From: Bradysia coprophila
Taxonomy: Eukaryota > Arthropoda > Insecta > Diptera > Sciaridae
NCBI RefSeq assembly: GCF_014529535.1
Contig: NW_023503972.1
Location: 2,976,001-3,040,000 of the forward strand
Reading direction: 5' to 3'
Length of the DNA: 64,000 nucleotides
In this document: one piece after another, positions 44,946-55,349 of the stretch
Position numbering within the stretch: the first letter of the stretch is position 1
Layout: the number at the start of each line of letters is the position of its first letter
Notes under the pieces: model-generated
The model's input: only the letters and a program-made list of their open reading frames with translations
Databases searched by the model: none
Told to the model about the DNA's origin: nothing
Translations under genes and position numbers: made by a program

Positions 44946-45983
44946 AGGGGACATTCAAAAAGGACGTCCGCGGTTTTTCCGATATTTTCGACACCCCCCT
45001 ACCCCCTGTCCGAATGTGTCCACTTTTCGATACACCCCCCCCCCCCCCGGTGGACGTCCGAAAAACGAAATTTTCCACCTTTTTTATTGATTCACAAATT
45101 GTTTTCGTAACTCAGACTTTACGCACTAACTAAATACTTTTCCGCTATAAACAGAATGATGAAATTGCTTCGTTACGACAAATCGTGTTCCTAACTTGTG
45201 CCTAATCTGGAGGTCACATCCTATCACATCTTTTGTGCGAAATCTCCATTTAGGCACTTGTTATAAAATAGCTATTTTGCTAACTTGTTAGTAAATGGGA
45301 TGTTTTGCGCAATAGATGTGAGATTGCCAATACGAGCCGAAGGCGAGTTTGGCAACACATCGTGTGCGCAAAACCCCCATTTACTAACATGTTTGCAACA
45401 AGATTTTATGCACAGGAGTGGGATCTTCATTTTTTATAAACGTCAATTTACGTCCTTGTGCGCAAATATATATATGAGAATCCATTTACGCACTACTTTG
45501 ATCGCACTACTGTGCATAAACAGATATTGTAAAATGGTATTAACAATATTATTAAAATTGTGCATGTACGTCAAATTAACATAGCCTATGTTCTCATCAG
45601 CTCAAGATTTACATCAACTTAAGTGGTATTGCAGATGTAAAGCATAAAAATTTGAAGGAAATTTGAAGGAAATTTGAAGGAGATTTTGCCACATTGAATA
45701 GAGTTCATAAATTAATGACAAACAAATAGAGTTCCAACGAAAATTCTTTTCGCAACGCTGGTGGGTGTACAATTATGGCTAAGTTAATAAAATTATAAAA
45801 GTTATCGTCATATGATTAACTGTATGGCATTACTACGTTACTTTTGACCATTTTGTTATACATTGAAAAAAGTGGACGTCCGAATTCGCAAATACCCCCC
45901 CCCCCCCGTTGTCCGAATCTGTCCGGGTTTCAGCTACCTCCCCCCTACCCCCTAGTCGCGGACGTCCTTTTTGAATGTCCCCT
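44946..45983. mobile_element. 1-kb TIR element AGGGGACATTCAAAAAGG with 4-bp TSD AATA
   Basis: The left terminus AGGGGACATTCAAAAAGGAC (and on to GTCCGCG) is perfectly inverted at the right (GTCCTTTTTGAATGTCCCCT). AATA flanks both ends (44942-44945, 45984-45987). Subterminal C runs of about 12-14 occur on both sides (about 45036-45049 and 45895-45908). The interior holds a second palindrome at 45284-45398 (TTAGTAAATGGGATGTTTTG against CAAAACCCCCATTTACTAAC). No transposase frame. Confidence 0.85.
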
Positions 45984-46594
45984 AATAAAGATATAAAAAT
46001 CGGGAAATTTTCTTTTCGTGCACGACAACACAGTGCATCAGTCGATATAACCGCCAATTAAAGAGGTTTTAGCCAATTTACTGAGACCCCAAACCAAATA
46101 AGGTAGATCCTTCGAACAACTCTCAATAATAACGTGTCACCAATAAACGCGAGTTGCAAAATTCTTCACTTATCGATCAATTAACCTTCCACATACGGTA
46201 AGCATGTCATCAGTTTAATTACCAAACCTGTTGATTGGAACCGTCTACCAAGAATATAGGAGTATAATTAGGAACAAATTATTCCCAAGTGTCACCGATG
46301 GATGAAGAAGCTTACGTTTTACTTCAAAGATTAGGCTCCAAACATTTCGATCTTTACTTTCATTTTATTTCAAGTTCCAAAAGCAAATTTGTTCAAATTA
46401 ATTGTGGAATATTCTTTGTTCGTTGAAATTTGTTCGTTTTTCGTTTATTCAGCATTGAAGCAACCCACAAAGTGCAAATCTTTTACAAATTTTGAGCCGA
46501 TTTCTGAAGAGAAAGCCATTTACATGCGAGCTGGGGACTGGGTCTGGTCACCATTACCATTCGTTCGATATCAATATAAAATATTGTTTCCGAG
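45984..46594. other. Intergenic, no gene seen
   Basis: AT-rich spacer downstream of the P450 gene (which is on the minus strand) and to the right of the 1-kb TIR element. Short open frames such as 46389-46598 show no recognisable motif. Confidence 0.4.
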
Positions 46595-48580
46595 TTAATT
46601 GCTAGCTGATCGCGGAGTTATTCTCAAATTAAATTCCTTTAGCGGACAGAGTATAAACTGTACTGGATGGAATTCCAGTTCTTTATCGGCCATATCTGGG
46701 TCAGCGAGTTCAACATTAAATTTGGACAGCACAAGCATTAGACCCAGCTTCGATGTCAATTTTCCCATCCTCATGCCGATACAGTTCCTGGGACCGTCTC
46801 CGAACTAGTGCAAAAATTGATATTTAATAACATTGCCGGCTATCGAAATAAAATTTCCACTCACCGGAAGATAATAGCAGCCCTTAGCAGTAGATCCGGT
46901 TGGGGAATCGATAAATCTTTCTGGTCTGAATTCCAATGGATTTTCGTATATTTCGGGATCGCGTTGAAAGCCAAGGACTGGGATCATAACACCAGTGCCT
47001 TTAGGGATTGTCTGTTCGGTGTCGGGTATTTTGTAATCGGCAGTGCAGAGTCGGAACATCAGCGGTAGAATGGGATATTTTCTGCGTAAAAGGAATAAAA
47101 AGAAAAGGTCAGTCTCGGTGGTGGTGTATGGAAATTCGGTCGCTCGATTACCGTAGAGTTTCGTCGATGCAATACTGAAGATATTTTAACTCGCTCAAGA
47201 CTTCGTAAGAAATTTCATTTTGACCAGATGCCTTGAGAACTCTATCAATCTCTTGTTGTGCTTTTCTCTGTATTTCTGGATGTCGTGCCAGTTCAAATAG
47301 GCAATAAGACAAAGTTGAGCTCGATGTTTCGAAGCCTAAAACCAGCAATTTTAAGCTCAAATCTATCGGAAACAAAATTCCATTTAAAATGCATATCTCA
47401 CCAGCCTGGAAAAATACAAAAACATTTGCAGCTAAGTCATCAAAACTCAATTTTTTCTTGTCATCGTGACCGCTTTTATCAGCATTGTTATCGTCTTTAT
47501 CAACCGAAACATATCCCTGGTTTCTTAATTGGATTAGCAACTGCATGAAGTCATTCCGCTCGACATTGTTCTTCTCGCGATATTCAATCGTCTGCTTCAC
47601 AACCGAGTAAACGAATTGTTCCACTTCCGGATGCGTTATCTTGATTCTAAACCACTTCATAGCTTGCGGGAAGAAGAAAAGGATCAGATTGCGCACCATG
47701 ACCCATTTGGTGATTTCAAAATTTTTGGCTCCCATTCGGCGAAATATGTGATCCGGTTCGTTAACGCAATCGTTATCAATGCCGAATGCAACGGACGATA
47801 TGATACTCGTATTGAGCCGGGCAAACAATTCACGAAACTCGAACACGTTCATGCCCGACTCGACATTCTTCACCAAGTACTCTTGTAGCACATTTCCGCA
47901 ATCTTTTATAACGGAGAACATGCCCTTCAGTTTACCGCTCGTGAAGGTGGGCGACAACTTCACTCTATGAACAGAAAAGCAGATTGTGTAGGGAGATGGA
48001 TGGGCGTCCTAACTGAATTTCCTTATTTTTCCGTAATATTCTAGTAGTTGTGTCAGTTGTATCCTTATGACAATCTGAACTCTCCCAATTTTTGTTGAAA
48101 CAATTTTTGAAAAAAAAAAAACTTTTGTTCACAGAAGGAACTTGAACTTCACACAACAACTAGACTATAACGAATCTCCTACCCGAGTATTAATTAGTAC
48201 CTCAGATCTCGCCATTCTTGTCCGGGAACATGGAACAAATGATTTTGAAGAGTATCATGCTCCAAGTCGAACGGTACAGGTCGATCATGGAACGAGCTAA
48301 AATCTCGAACCAAAACATTCTGCAGAAGAATTGGATCGTTAACAACGACTGCCGGCTGAAATCCCATGTATAAGCCCAATGCCTTGTGATGTTTATGCTT
48401 CACGTAAATGTTGTAAAAAAATTCACCGATCGACTTTTTCTCAGTCATCATAGGTCCAAGGTCACCAATTAAAAATTTCGGTTCCAATTGCACGAAACCG
48501 CGATTTATCCAGAATTTGTACTTGTATTGGTGGAATAGATAAACGATCAACAGCAACACAGCAACGATTGTGAAAAACAT
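46595..48580 (-). CDS. Cytochrome P450, CYP6-like (CYP3 clan)
   Basis: Five exons: 48201-48580, 47402-47964, 47152-47335, 46865-47081 and 46595-46804. They total 1554 nt, 517 aa. The N-terminal membrane anchor is MFFTIVAVLLLIVYLFHQY. Canonical motifs in order: I-helix AGFETSSSTLSYCLFELARH, K-helix ETLRKYPILP (ExxR), FRPERF, and the heme-binding loop LPFGDGPRNCIGMRMGK with the proximal Cys. The exon 4/5 junction falls between LP and FGDG. Microsomal monooxygenases of this clan oxidise plant toxins and insecticides; the substrate cannot be read from sequence. The gene is intact and stands alone, with no paralogue in the window. A 236-bp first intron is the longest. Confidence 0.95.
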
Positions 48581-50088
48581 TTTATTTTCTTTTATTTTTA
48601 GTATTCTAACTTGAGTCTCTGAATGATATGACTACACCGAATGAATGGCAACAATAAACTGAGACACTGAGAGCATTTCAATTTATCAATGTTTTCGGTT
48701 TTTTGAATGATGTGTGTTAATGCGATTCATAAAAATATCTAGAGATTGTTCGGTTGTGTGTGTCTATTACTTAATTCAGATGTGTGTCGGTGTGCTTTGC
48801 TGGTTCAATCTACATGCTAAGGCTGTGTGGTATTTGGTATTAGTAACTACTAACTACGCAAAGTTCAGCAAAGACTATAATATGTTATCATTAAAACTTT
48901 AGAGGCTTAACCAAAGGCTCGACTCTAACAAACGATTATCAGAAGTGTCGGTGTGGTTTGCAACGTTTAACTGTTGTTGTTATCTGACTCAGACGCAGTT
49001 ATCTTTCTTCTCATAATACCTTCTTGAAGCATTTCAACATTGTGATGACAGCATCAGCACAGACACACACTGCTGACCATCATTCATCAACAGTATAGTC
49101 CAATCTAAGGACATAGTCTTCCATCTCTTTCCCATTACTTTTACGATGCGATGACACAACGTTTCACTAAAACTCATCCAACATTCAGCCCTGCTCAGAG
49201 GTAACACGCGATATTCTTGTGAAAATGTTCATACGATCAAGAATGTTTCTATAACTGTAAGAGTAAGAGTAATATGCATGAAGGATTACAGCACAGCCGA
49301 GTATCTGTTTACTGTACTGAGACTTGTGATTTTCCCACTGGAATTAAGCTCTGCACAAAAAGTGTTTGGAATGAGGTTTGGAATGGCTCAGGCGATAATA
49401 GTTATTTGTTCACCAAGACAAAAACGAAAGATGACACATTCTGGCACGACCAACTTAAAAACTGCCAAAAATGGCCAGAAACTCAAAGAGTAGTACTCTA
49501 CATACTATGTAGTACATAGTACTGTTCGAGCGTGTTGTGAGAACGTGGCGACGTTAACAAGACACGCTAGAAAATGCAATTGCAGTTTTTCCCTTGGGTC
49601 AGAAATCTTGCAAGTGTTCTCCCAGCAAAATGTACTGTTCTCCGATGCAAATTGAGGACTTTTTTCAAAATAAATGAAAAATGCCGAAGTCTCGAAACCC
49701 ACGAAAATTCTCCAACCATTGCTTTGCTGCTTGGTAAGATTTCTGACCAATAATTTTTCCCCAAGATTAACACAACGTTTTTCACAACGAAGGCTCCAGA
49801 AGTTTCAGTTGAGGTTAGAAAATCACTATTTTCTCGCCTCCGCTGTAAACATGATTTTGTTTATCTTGACGATGTGTTGCTTATTATAATGAGACTCTCC
49901 AGTTCCTTTCAGTTTTCGCTTGTGATGATAAGCACCTCTGACGACAAACTAGGAATTTGTTTAGGAAAATAATTTATTGCACGCTTGACTAACTTGACAC
50001 TGATAATAATCTGCACTTAAAAATAAAGGCGAAATTTCTAAAAAAAATATAATTTCGTCCTTGTCAACCGGTAACTTTATCCTCATCG
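48581..50088. other. Intergenic, no gene seen
   Basis: Upstream flank of the P450 gene and downstream flank of the Gly/His-rich gene. On the minus strand TCAGTGTCTCAGT near 48660 resembles an arthropod initiator for the P450 gene. A near-palindrome TACTATGTAGTACATAGTA lies at about 49504-49522. Open frames at 49274-49519 and 49567-49785 have no recognisable features. Confidence 0.4.
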
Positions 50089-50716
50089 CTAATAGTATCC
50101 ATCACGACCCCCATATCCGCCGTGATGACCACCATAACCTCCGCGATGACCATCATAACCGCCACGATGACCGTCATAACCGCCGTGATGACCACCATAA
50201 CCTCCGCGATGACCATCATAACCGCCTCGATGACCTTCATAACCTCCGCGATGACCACCATAGCCTTCGTGATGGTTTCCATGGCCTCCGTGATATTTGC
50301 CGTATGCCATAGCCATTGTGCACACGATGAGTGCCAGGAAAATTATCTGTGAAATGGCCACAAAGAAAATGTTTCAATGTTAGATCCAGTCGATATGTTA
50401 GTGATTCGACTCAAAAGGGAAATGGCTGGATATAAAAAATAAATAACATTTTCGATAGGTTGTTTTGGGGAAAGTGTAGAAAATATGTAATTGTTTCATC
50501 GTTTAATTATCGTCGGGTGTCTCTGCGATTGTTCTCACAAAGCAAAGAGTAAACGAATTCTTTCATACGACAACAACGGAATCGTTTAGATTCCGTTCAG
50601 AATGCAAGGAAGGTCTTATGATTACTCGCGGATTTTTTTTTAACTAAAAAATTATGGGTCCAATGAACGGGTTATAGATTTCTTATGAAAATACTTACAA
50701 CAACTTTAACAGCCAT
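50089..50716 (-). CDS. Short secreted Gly/His/Tyr-rich repeat peptide
   Basis: Exon 1 (50699-50716) encodes MAVKVV and ends at a GTAAGT donor. Exon 2 (50089-50346) continues [16 protein letters not shown]. Together they make a signal peptide and a 91-aa product. The mature part is a repeat of GGYxGHR and GGYGGHH units with regular His and Tyr spacing. Similar short GH/GY-rich peptides in insects are cuticle or silk-like components, or glycine-rich antimicrobial peptides; composition alone cannot decide. The His content could bind metals. The split after MAVKVV is typical of small insect secreted-protein genes. On the minus strand, TCAGTC about 80 bp upstream may be an initiator. Confidence 0.85.
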
Positions 50717-51753
50717 TGCGACGTTGAATCAAACAATTAAGACAAAAAAAAATTAACGAATTGATGGACACAAATTTTGCGTGAGTTAACTCGAAGACTG
50801 ATCAAGGCTGAATGAAGCAGTGGGAAAATGGAATTCATGTATCCAGTGAATCCGAATTGAAGTTGCTAACGTTAAACCAGTTAAAAGCAAACGTTTAGTC
50901 GAGATCAAGACTGTACACTTTCGTTGTCTTGACAGAGATGTGGTTCTCGACAATGTCGATAAAATTAGGCGATTAGCTGTAGTCCTCTTAGAAAAGCGAT
51001 GTTACGATAAAAAATAAACTATTACTCACTAAGCACACGGGAAATGACTCATTGACAATATTGACATGAGTGTTAAAACTTATTTTCCGGGGGGCGTAGT
51101 GAGTAAAATAACTTACGTGATTGTTTGACTTTGTATTTTGAAAGTTCCAAACAATCTACTGTCCTTATGAAGTACCGAGGTGTTACTTTAATCACGGCAG
51201 AGTTACTTTTACTCTGCCGTGCTTTAATCAAAAGGAGTAAGACATTTAGTGATAACATTGCAATACATTTGCCGTTTCTGAAAGATTACCACTTCTCGTC
51301 TCTATTTATTACTGAACTACAAATCTAAATCTACTCAAGATCGTAAACTGAGTAGTTCCGATTAAAGCAATGGATGAATCTTTCGGAATTCTACAATTAA
51401 AATCTGAAAACATTTCATGCAGAAGGTCTTACACAAGACCGGAATTTAGTAACCAACATCAGTTTGTATAAGATTTTACGTAGAATGTGGCATCAATACA
51501 TGTAGGGGCGTTGACATTTTTGATAGTTGGCAATTTAGCATCTTCAAAATCCGATTATAAGGAATGTAGATTTGGTTTTAAAATTCTGGACAATTTTTAG
51601 CCAATTTCCTCTAAAAGAATGGTGCAGCAAAGGTGTTTTTCAAAGTGAGAGTTAGTATAAGATAAAGAGTCTGCAATTCAAGTGTTTTTAATGAAGTATG
51701 ACAAAAGTGAGTGTTTTCGAAAATATCTATATCGATCCATTGCAACCAATCAT
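50717..51753. other. Intergenic with one TIR-only MITE relic
   Basis: No gene was seen between the Gly/His-rich gene and the hAT-type MITE. The only structured feature is the 29-bp relic at 51193-51221. Open frames at 51073-51328 arise around it and have no motif. Confidence 0.4.
51193..51221. mobile_element. 29-bp TIR-only relic of the CACGGCAGAG MITE with perfect 7-bp TSD
   Basis: CACGGCAGAGT and ACTCTGCCGTG lie back to back with only seven bases between them. Exact 7-bp target duplications CTTTAAT flank them at 51186-51192 and 51222-51228. Everything internal to the 206-bp element is gone, yet both termini and the duplication are intact. Confidence 0.88.
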
Positions 51754-51908
51754 CAGGACCGTATCTAGATGGGGCGCAGGGGGGGCGGCGCCCCTCCTAG
51801 CAAAGTCATTTTTTCAATTTTTTTTTAATTTTTCCCATACAAAATAATTTTTTTGGACCTTGCGCCCCCCCTAGCGCACTCAGATTTTGAAGTCTGGCTA
51901 CGGTCCTG
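51754..51908. mobile_element. hAT-type MITE, TIR CAGGACCGTA, 8-bp TSD CCAATCAT
   Basis: 155 bp with CAGGACCGTATCTAGA at the left and TCTGGCTACGGTCCTG at the right. Exact 8-bp duplications CCAATCAT lie at 51746-51753 and 51909-51916. GC-rich subterminal arms (GGGGCGGCGCCCC, GCGCCCCCCCTAGCGC) are also complementary. Confidence 0.92.
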
Positions 51909-52059
51909 CCAATCATCGTTCTTGGAGCAATTTATAATGGTTTCCATCTTATAATAAAATTTCCACATCATTTGAACTCACGCTAATAATTCACATGTTA
52001 AAATGTTTTTTTAAATTCAAAAGATGTGTATTGGAAGCAAATTAAATTCTCCTCTTTTC

Positions 52060-53156
52060 TTTGCCCGCCAATTTTGCCCACTGGTGAAATTTTCACACTT
52101 CTTTCATATAAAACATATCAAAATCTTCACTTTGGGTAACGGATTTTTAGTTCCTGAACTAAACAGCCTCGATGAAGCTTCATCGAGGCTGTTGATCCTG
52201 AACGAGTTCCAATAGGTTTGTTCCAAATAACTGTAAACCCGAACTTTGACAACACGAACGCCAACGATTTCATCCGAGATGAACATAACTTAAACGTCAA
52301 CAAATTTCTAAGTAAATTTTTCGTTAAAATTTTCGTCAACTGGATCTCGTTCAGGAACTCTTCGTTAAGTTTCACTGGTGAGAATTTTGACACTTCTTTC
52401 ATATAAAATATGTCAAAATCTTCACTTTGGGTCAAAGTATACAAACACTGAAGGTAATGCAGACCCTCAGCGGATCAGAGAAATTACTGATCCAAACTTT
52501 CAGGTGAATTCATTTTCGTATGTTGTCGAACTTAGTCATGTGCAACATGACGGCGCAAAATCCTTCCAATTCACCACTAAATACAACTTGACGCAAACGA
52601 ATGTTATATGTGTGCAATATAACGCCGCTAAATCGTTCTAAATTCACCACTAGATGCAACTTGACGCAAACGAATTCATTATGTGTGCAACATTACGAAG
52701 CTAAAGTTCACCTGAAAGTTTGGATCCGTGTGTAACTGTGGATTTGTATTACCTTCAGTGTTTATATACTTTGCTTACGAAGGCGGGTGAAACATAAATC
52801 TTGACAATTTAGACAAGTATATTGTTTGAAAAGTCAACTTGAAATTTTTTTTCGTGATCAACTCGAAAGTGTTTTAACCTGTTTTTTCAGAACCTGTTTA
52901 TCAGTACCCGGTTATATATGGCATTACCTCCTCACTATATTTACCTTGAACATAACCTAAACGTCAACAAATTTCTATGTAAATTTTTCGTTAAAATTAA
53001 CTGTCAACTGATGTCGTTCAGGAACTCTTAGTTAAGTTTTACTGGTGAGAATTTTGACACTTCGTTCATATAAAATATGTCAAAATCAGGGAGCCCACTG
53101 GTGAGAATTTTCACACTTCTTTCATATAAAACATATCAAAATCGTCACTTTGGGTA
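52060..53156. repeat. Block of local duplications and a MITE between genes
   Basis: Segments recur in tandem order. CACTGGTGAAATTTTCACAC with TTCATATAAAACATATCAAA occurs at about 52079 and 53098. GGTGAGAATTTTGACACTTC occurs at about 52376 and 53043. AACGTCAACAAATTTCTA occurs at about 52291 and 52961. A perfect GCCTCGATGAAGCTTCATCG palindrome is at 52168-52190. A MITE with CAAAGTATACAAACACTGAA against TTCAGTGTTTATATACTTTG spans about 52433-52773. A partial CAAGGTTCTG-family end follows to about 52893. No gene. Confidence 0.65.
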
Positions 53157-53697
53157 CAGAGAGATGCTAATATGACGGCTGGGACGCCGTTTCGACGGAT
53201 AGAGGGAATTTGTCCATCATTTCTGAAAAAATTTGAACCGTATGCGACCAGCTGTCAAATTGAAAAAGACATAACCACAGATTTTTTTTAATACTTCCAG
53301 CATCACCAATTTTAATGAAATAAATTGCTAACATGATCCTTGTGGGATCAGAATGAACGTAAGTCCATTTATTTATAAATCAGATTCAGTATTCGTACAC
53401 AATTTCCGAATTGAAAAAAGCAATTTTGGAGACCAATTTTTGAACGCGTATATCTCAGATAATACGAAAGTACCTTGCAAATAAAACCCTATACGTTAAT
53501 TTTGACACCGATGCAAACGTATTTCCATATTCTGCTTCTCGAATCATTTTAGTCAAAAATTAATTATTTTGTAAACAACCGACCAATTTTGGAAAAAGTC
53601 AGCCATTTTTGACATTTCATTCGTTATATGAAAAAGGCTGACAAATTCCCTCTATCCGTCGAAACGGCGTCCCAGCCGTTATCTTAGCATCTCTCTG
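53157..53697. mobile_element. 541-bp TIR element CAGAGAGATGCTAA with 8-bp TSD TTTGGGTA
   Basis: Inverted termini CAGAGAGATGCTAATATGAC and the matching right end TCTTAGCATCTCTCTG continue into a longer complementary arm (GCTGGGACGCCGTTTCGACG, then GATAGAGGGAATTTGTC). Exact target duplications TTTGGGTA lie at 53149-53156 and 53698-53705. It split one copy of the local repeat block: TTCACTTTGGGTA on the left continues as AACGAATTTTTAGTTCCTGA on the right. Confidence 0.93.
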
Positions 53698-53705
53698 TTT
53701 GGGTA

Positions 53706-54576
53706 ACGAATTTTTAGTTCCTGAACGAGTTCCTGAAAGTTAAGGTTTAGTTGCCTTCTGTGGATGAAATTTGACATTTCGAAATGACCTTGGAACAGAC
53801 CTTGGAACCTATTCTCACACTACCAAATCTTTCGTTTTTCATGTCGGGGACACAATTTTTACGCAATTTTCGTAATTTCCAGTCTAGAATCTAGACTCTA
53901 TCTAGATACAGTTCGTCTAAGCCGCAGGTCCGTTGAAAATTCAAAGATTCAATCCAAATCAAACGCAGCGCTGCGTATGGTTAATTTACGATATTTTAAT
54001 GTCAAAGTGCATTGAACATTTTTGGTGTGAATTTTAATAAATTGTAGATATGTCCTTCCAACGCACTTTATGCAAAAATGATCACAGTCGACAGTTGTCA
54101 AATAGAGTACTATTTTGTATGAGAATACCATTTACAGTTGTGTGAAACACTGTCAAGTTTCAGTCCCCTATTTAGAGTAAGTACCACTCATGCTTGAAGT
54201 TCTTTGGTCCTCCGCATTGATCTTAAAAGTCGATACAATTCAAATTGACCACGCATTTCAGTCAGATTCATTCGTTCATTGCATCGTGCACACTCTGAAA
54301 CGCGACTATCTTCACATCTGTTCGGATTATGTCAAGTTGTCAAATTCATCAAAAAAAAAACTATCCAAAACACAGAGAGAAATAAGCGAATTTTTCAGTT
54401 CTGCCCATTATTTTTTTTCTTCTTCTCCGTTTCGAATTATTTCATTGGAAAACTCTGGGTGAGTACTGCATTTTGTGCACTTTTAGAGTAATTAAAAACT
54501 GGAATTACAACCACCCGTTTCGATCACAACAAGATTAGATCTCAAAACGAATTTGCCACAAATCCGTCAAGAGTCC
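53706..54576. other. Intergenic upstream of MRGBP with a dispersed repeat
   Basis: Contains the third copy (54140-54205) of the CACTGTCAAGTTTC repeat. The stretch 54360-54540 presumably contains the MRGBP promoter and leader, but no core element stands out. Confidence 0.5.
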
Positions 54577-55349
54577 ATGGCGGTAAAAGAAAAATCCGAA
54601 GCCGAAGAAATGGAGTGGAGCGCTGAAGAACAAGTGCAATTATTTCTAGCGCTCGGTGGTTTGAAACCGATCGGCATCAACAAACATTTCTACATGGTTT
54701 GCATCTGTGAACGATTGTCAACGGCACTAAACCGTGACATATCGCCGGACACCGTATGGGCACACCTAAAGAAACTGTACAATTTGGAAGCTCTCGATAA
54801 AGTGGTCTCGTTGCCATTCCCACAAGAGCAGCGGGACTTTTCGCTACCGGAAGCCGATTTCGGATTACTGATGACAAAGAAACTGATGGAGGTGGAAGAG
54901 AAAAAACATTCGGAACCCAAAACGGAAACAACTCGATGTATGTGATTGACATTGTATACGCTTGATGAAACCCCGGTACCAATTTTAATGTCATTTTCAT
55001 TTTGCCATTTCTAGCAAGAACGTCGACACCGCAGCCACAAAGCAGTTCAAAACAAACGCCAACAGCTGCATCGTCGAAAACTGCATCAGCTGCAGCATCG
55101 AAATCAAATTCTTCATCCAAGCCATCAACTTCCAGTTCGTCCAAATCGACGCCACAAACCGGTAACAAAACCAACAACACTCCGGCTAGTTCCAAAGAAT
55201 TGGAGAAAAGAGTCACAGCTAGACTGCTACCGTCATCGGACGGCCTGAAGCGAACACCAAAGAGAACTCGTGGTTCGACGTCCATCGAGTCGAACAGTAG
55301 TCCATCGACTACTCCGCCACCCATGTCAACGAAACGCCGGCGAATTTAA
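54577..55349 (+). CDS. MRGBP: MRG-binding protein, NuA4/TIP60 subunit (Eaf7/CT20 family)
   Basis: Two exons, 54577-54937 and 55015-55349, total 696 nt, 231 aa. The conserved CT20/Eaf7 domain spans about residues 10-100: MEWSAEEQVQLFLALGGLKP, GINKHFYMVCICERLSTALN, DTVWAHLKKLYNLEALDKV, then LPFPQEQRDFSLPEADF. The second exon is low-complexity Ser/Thr/Lys-rich (SSKQTPTAASSKTASAAASK) and ends with a basic stretch (TKRRRI) that may serve as a nuclear signal. The family links the chromodomain protein MRG15/MORF4 to the TIP60 acetyltransferase complex in chromatin. The upstream in-frame segment lacks an ATG, so the start at 54577 is preferred. Confidence 0.93.

Noticed and set aside
50061-50312. His/Arg-rich plus-strand frame over the Gly-rich gene
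   Set aside because: Antisense shadow of the repeat-coding minus strand; it lacks a signal peptide, while the minus frame has a spliced one.
54677-55324. 215-codon minus-strand frame over MRGBP
   Set aside because: Antisense shadow of a clear MRGBP coding region.
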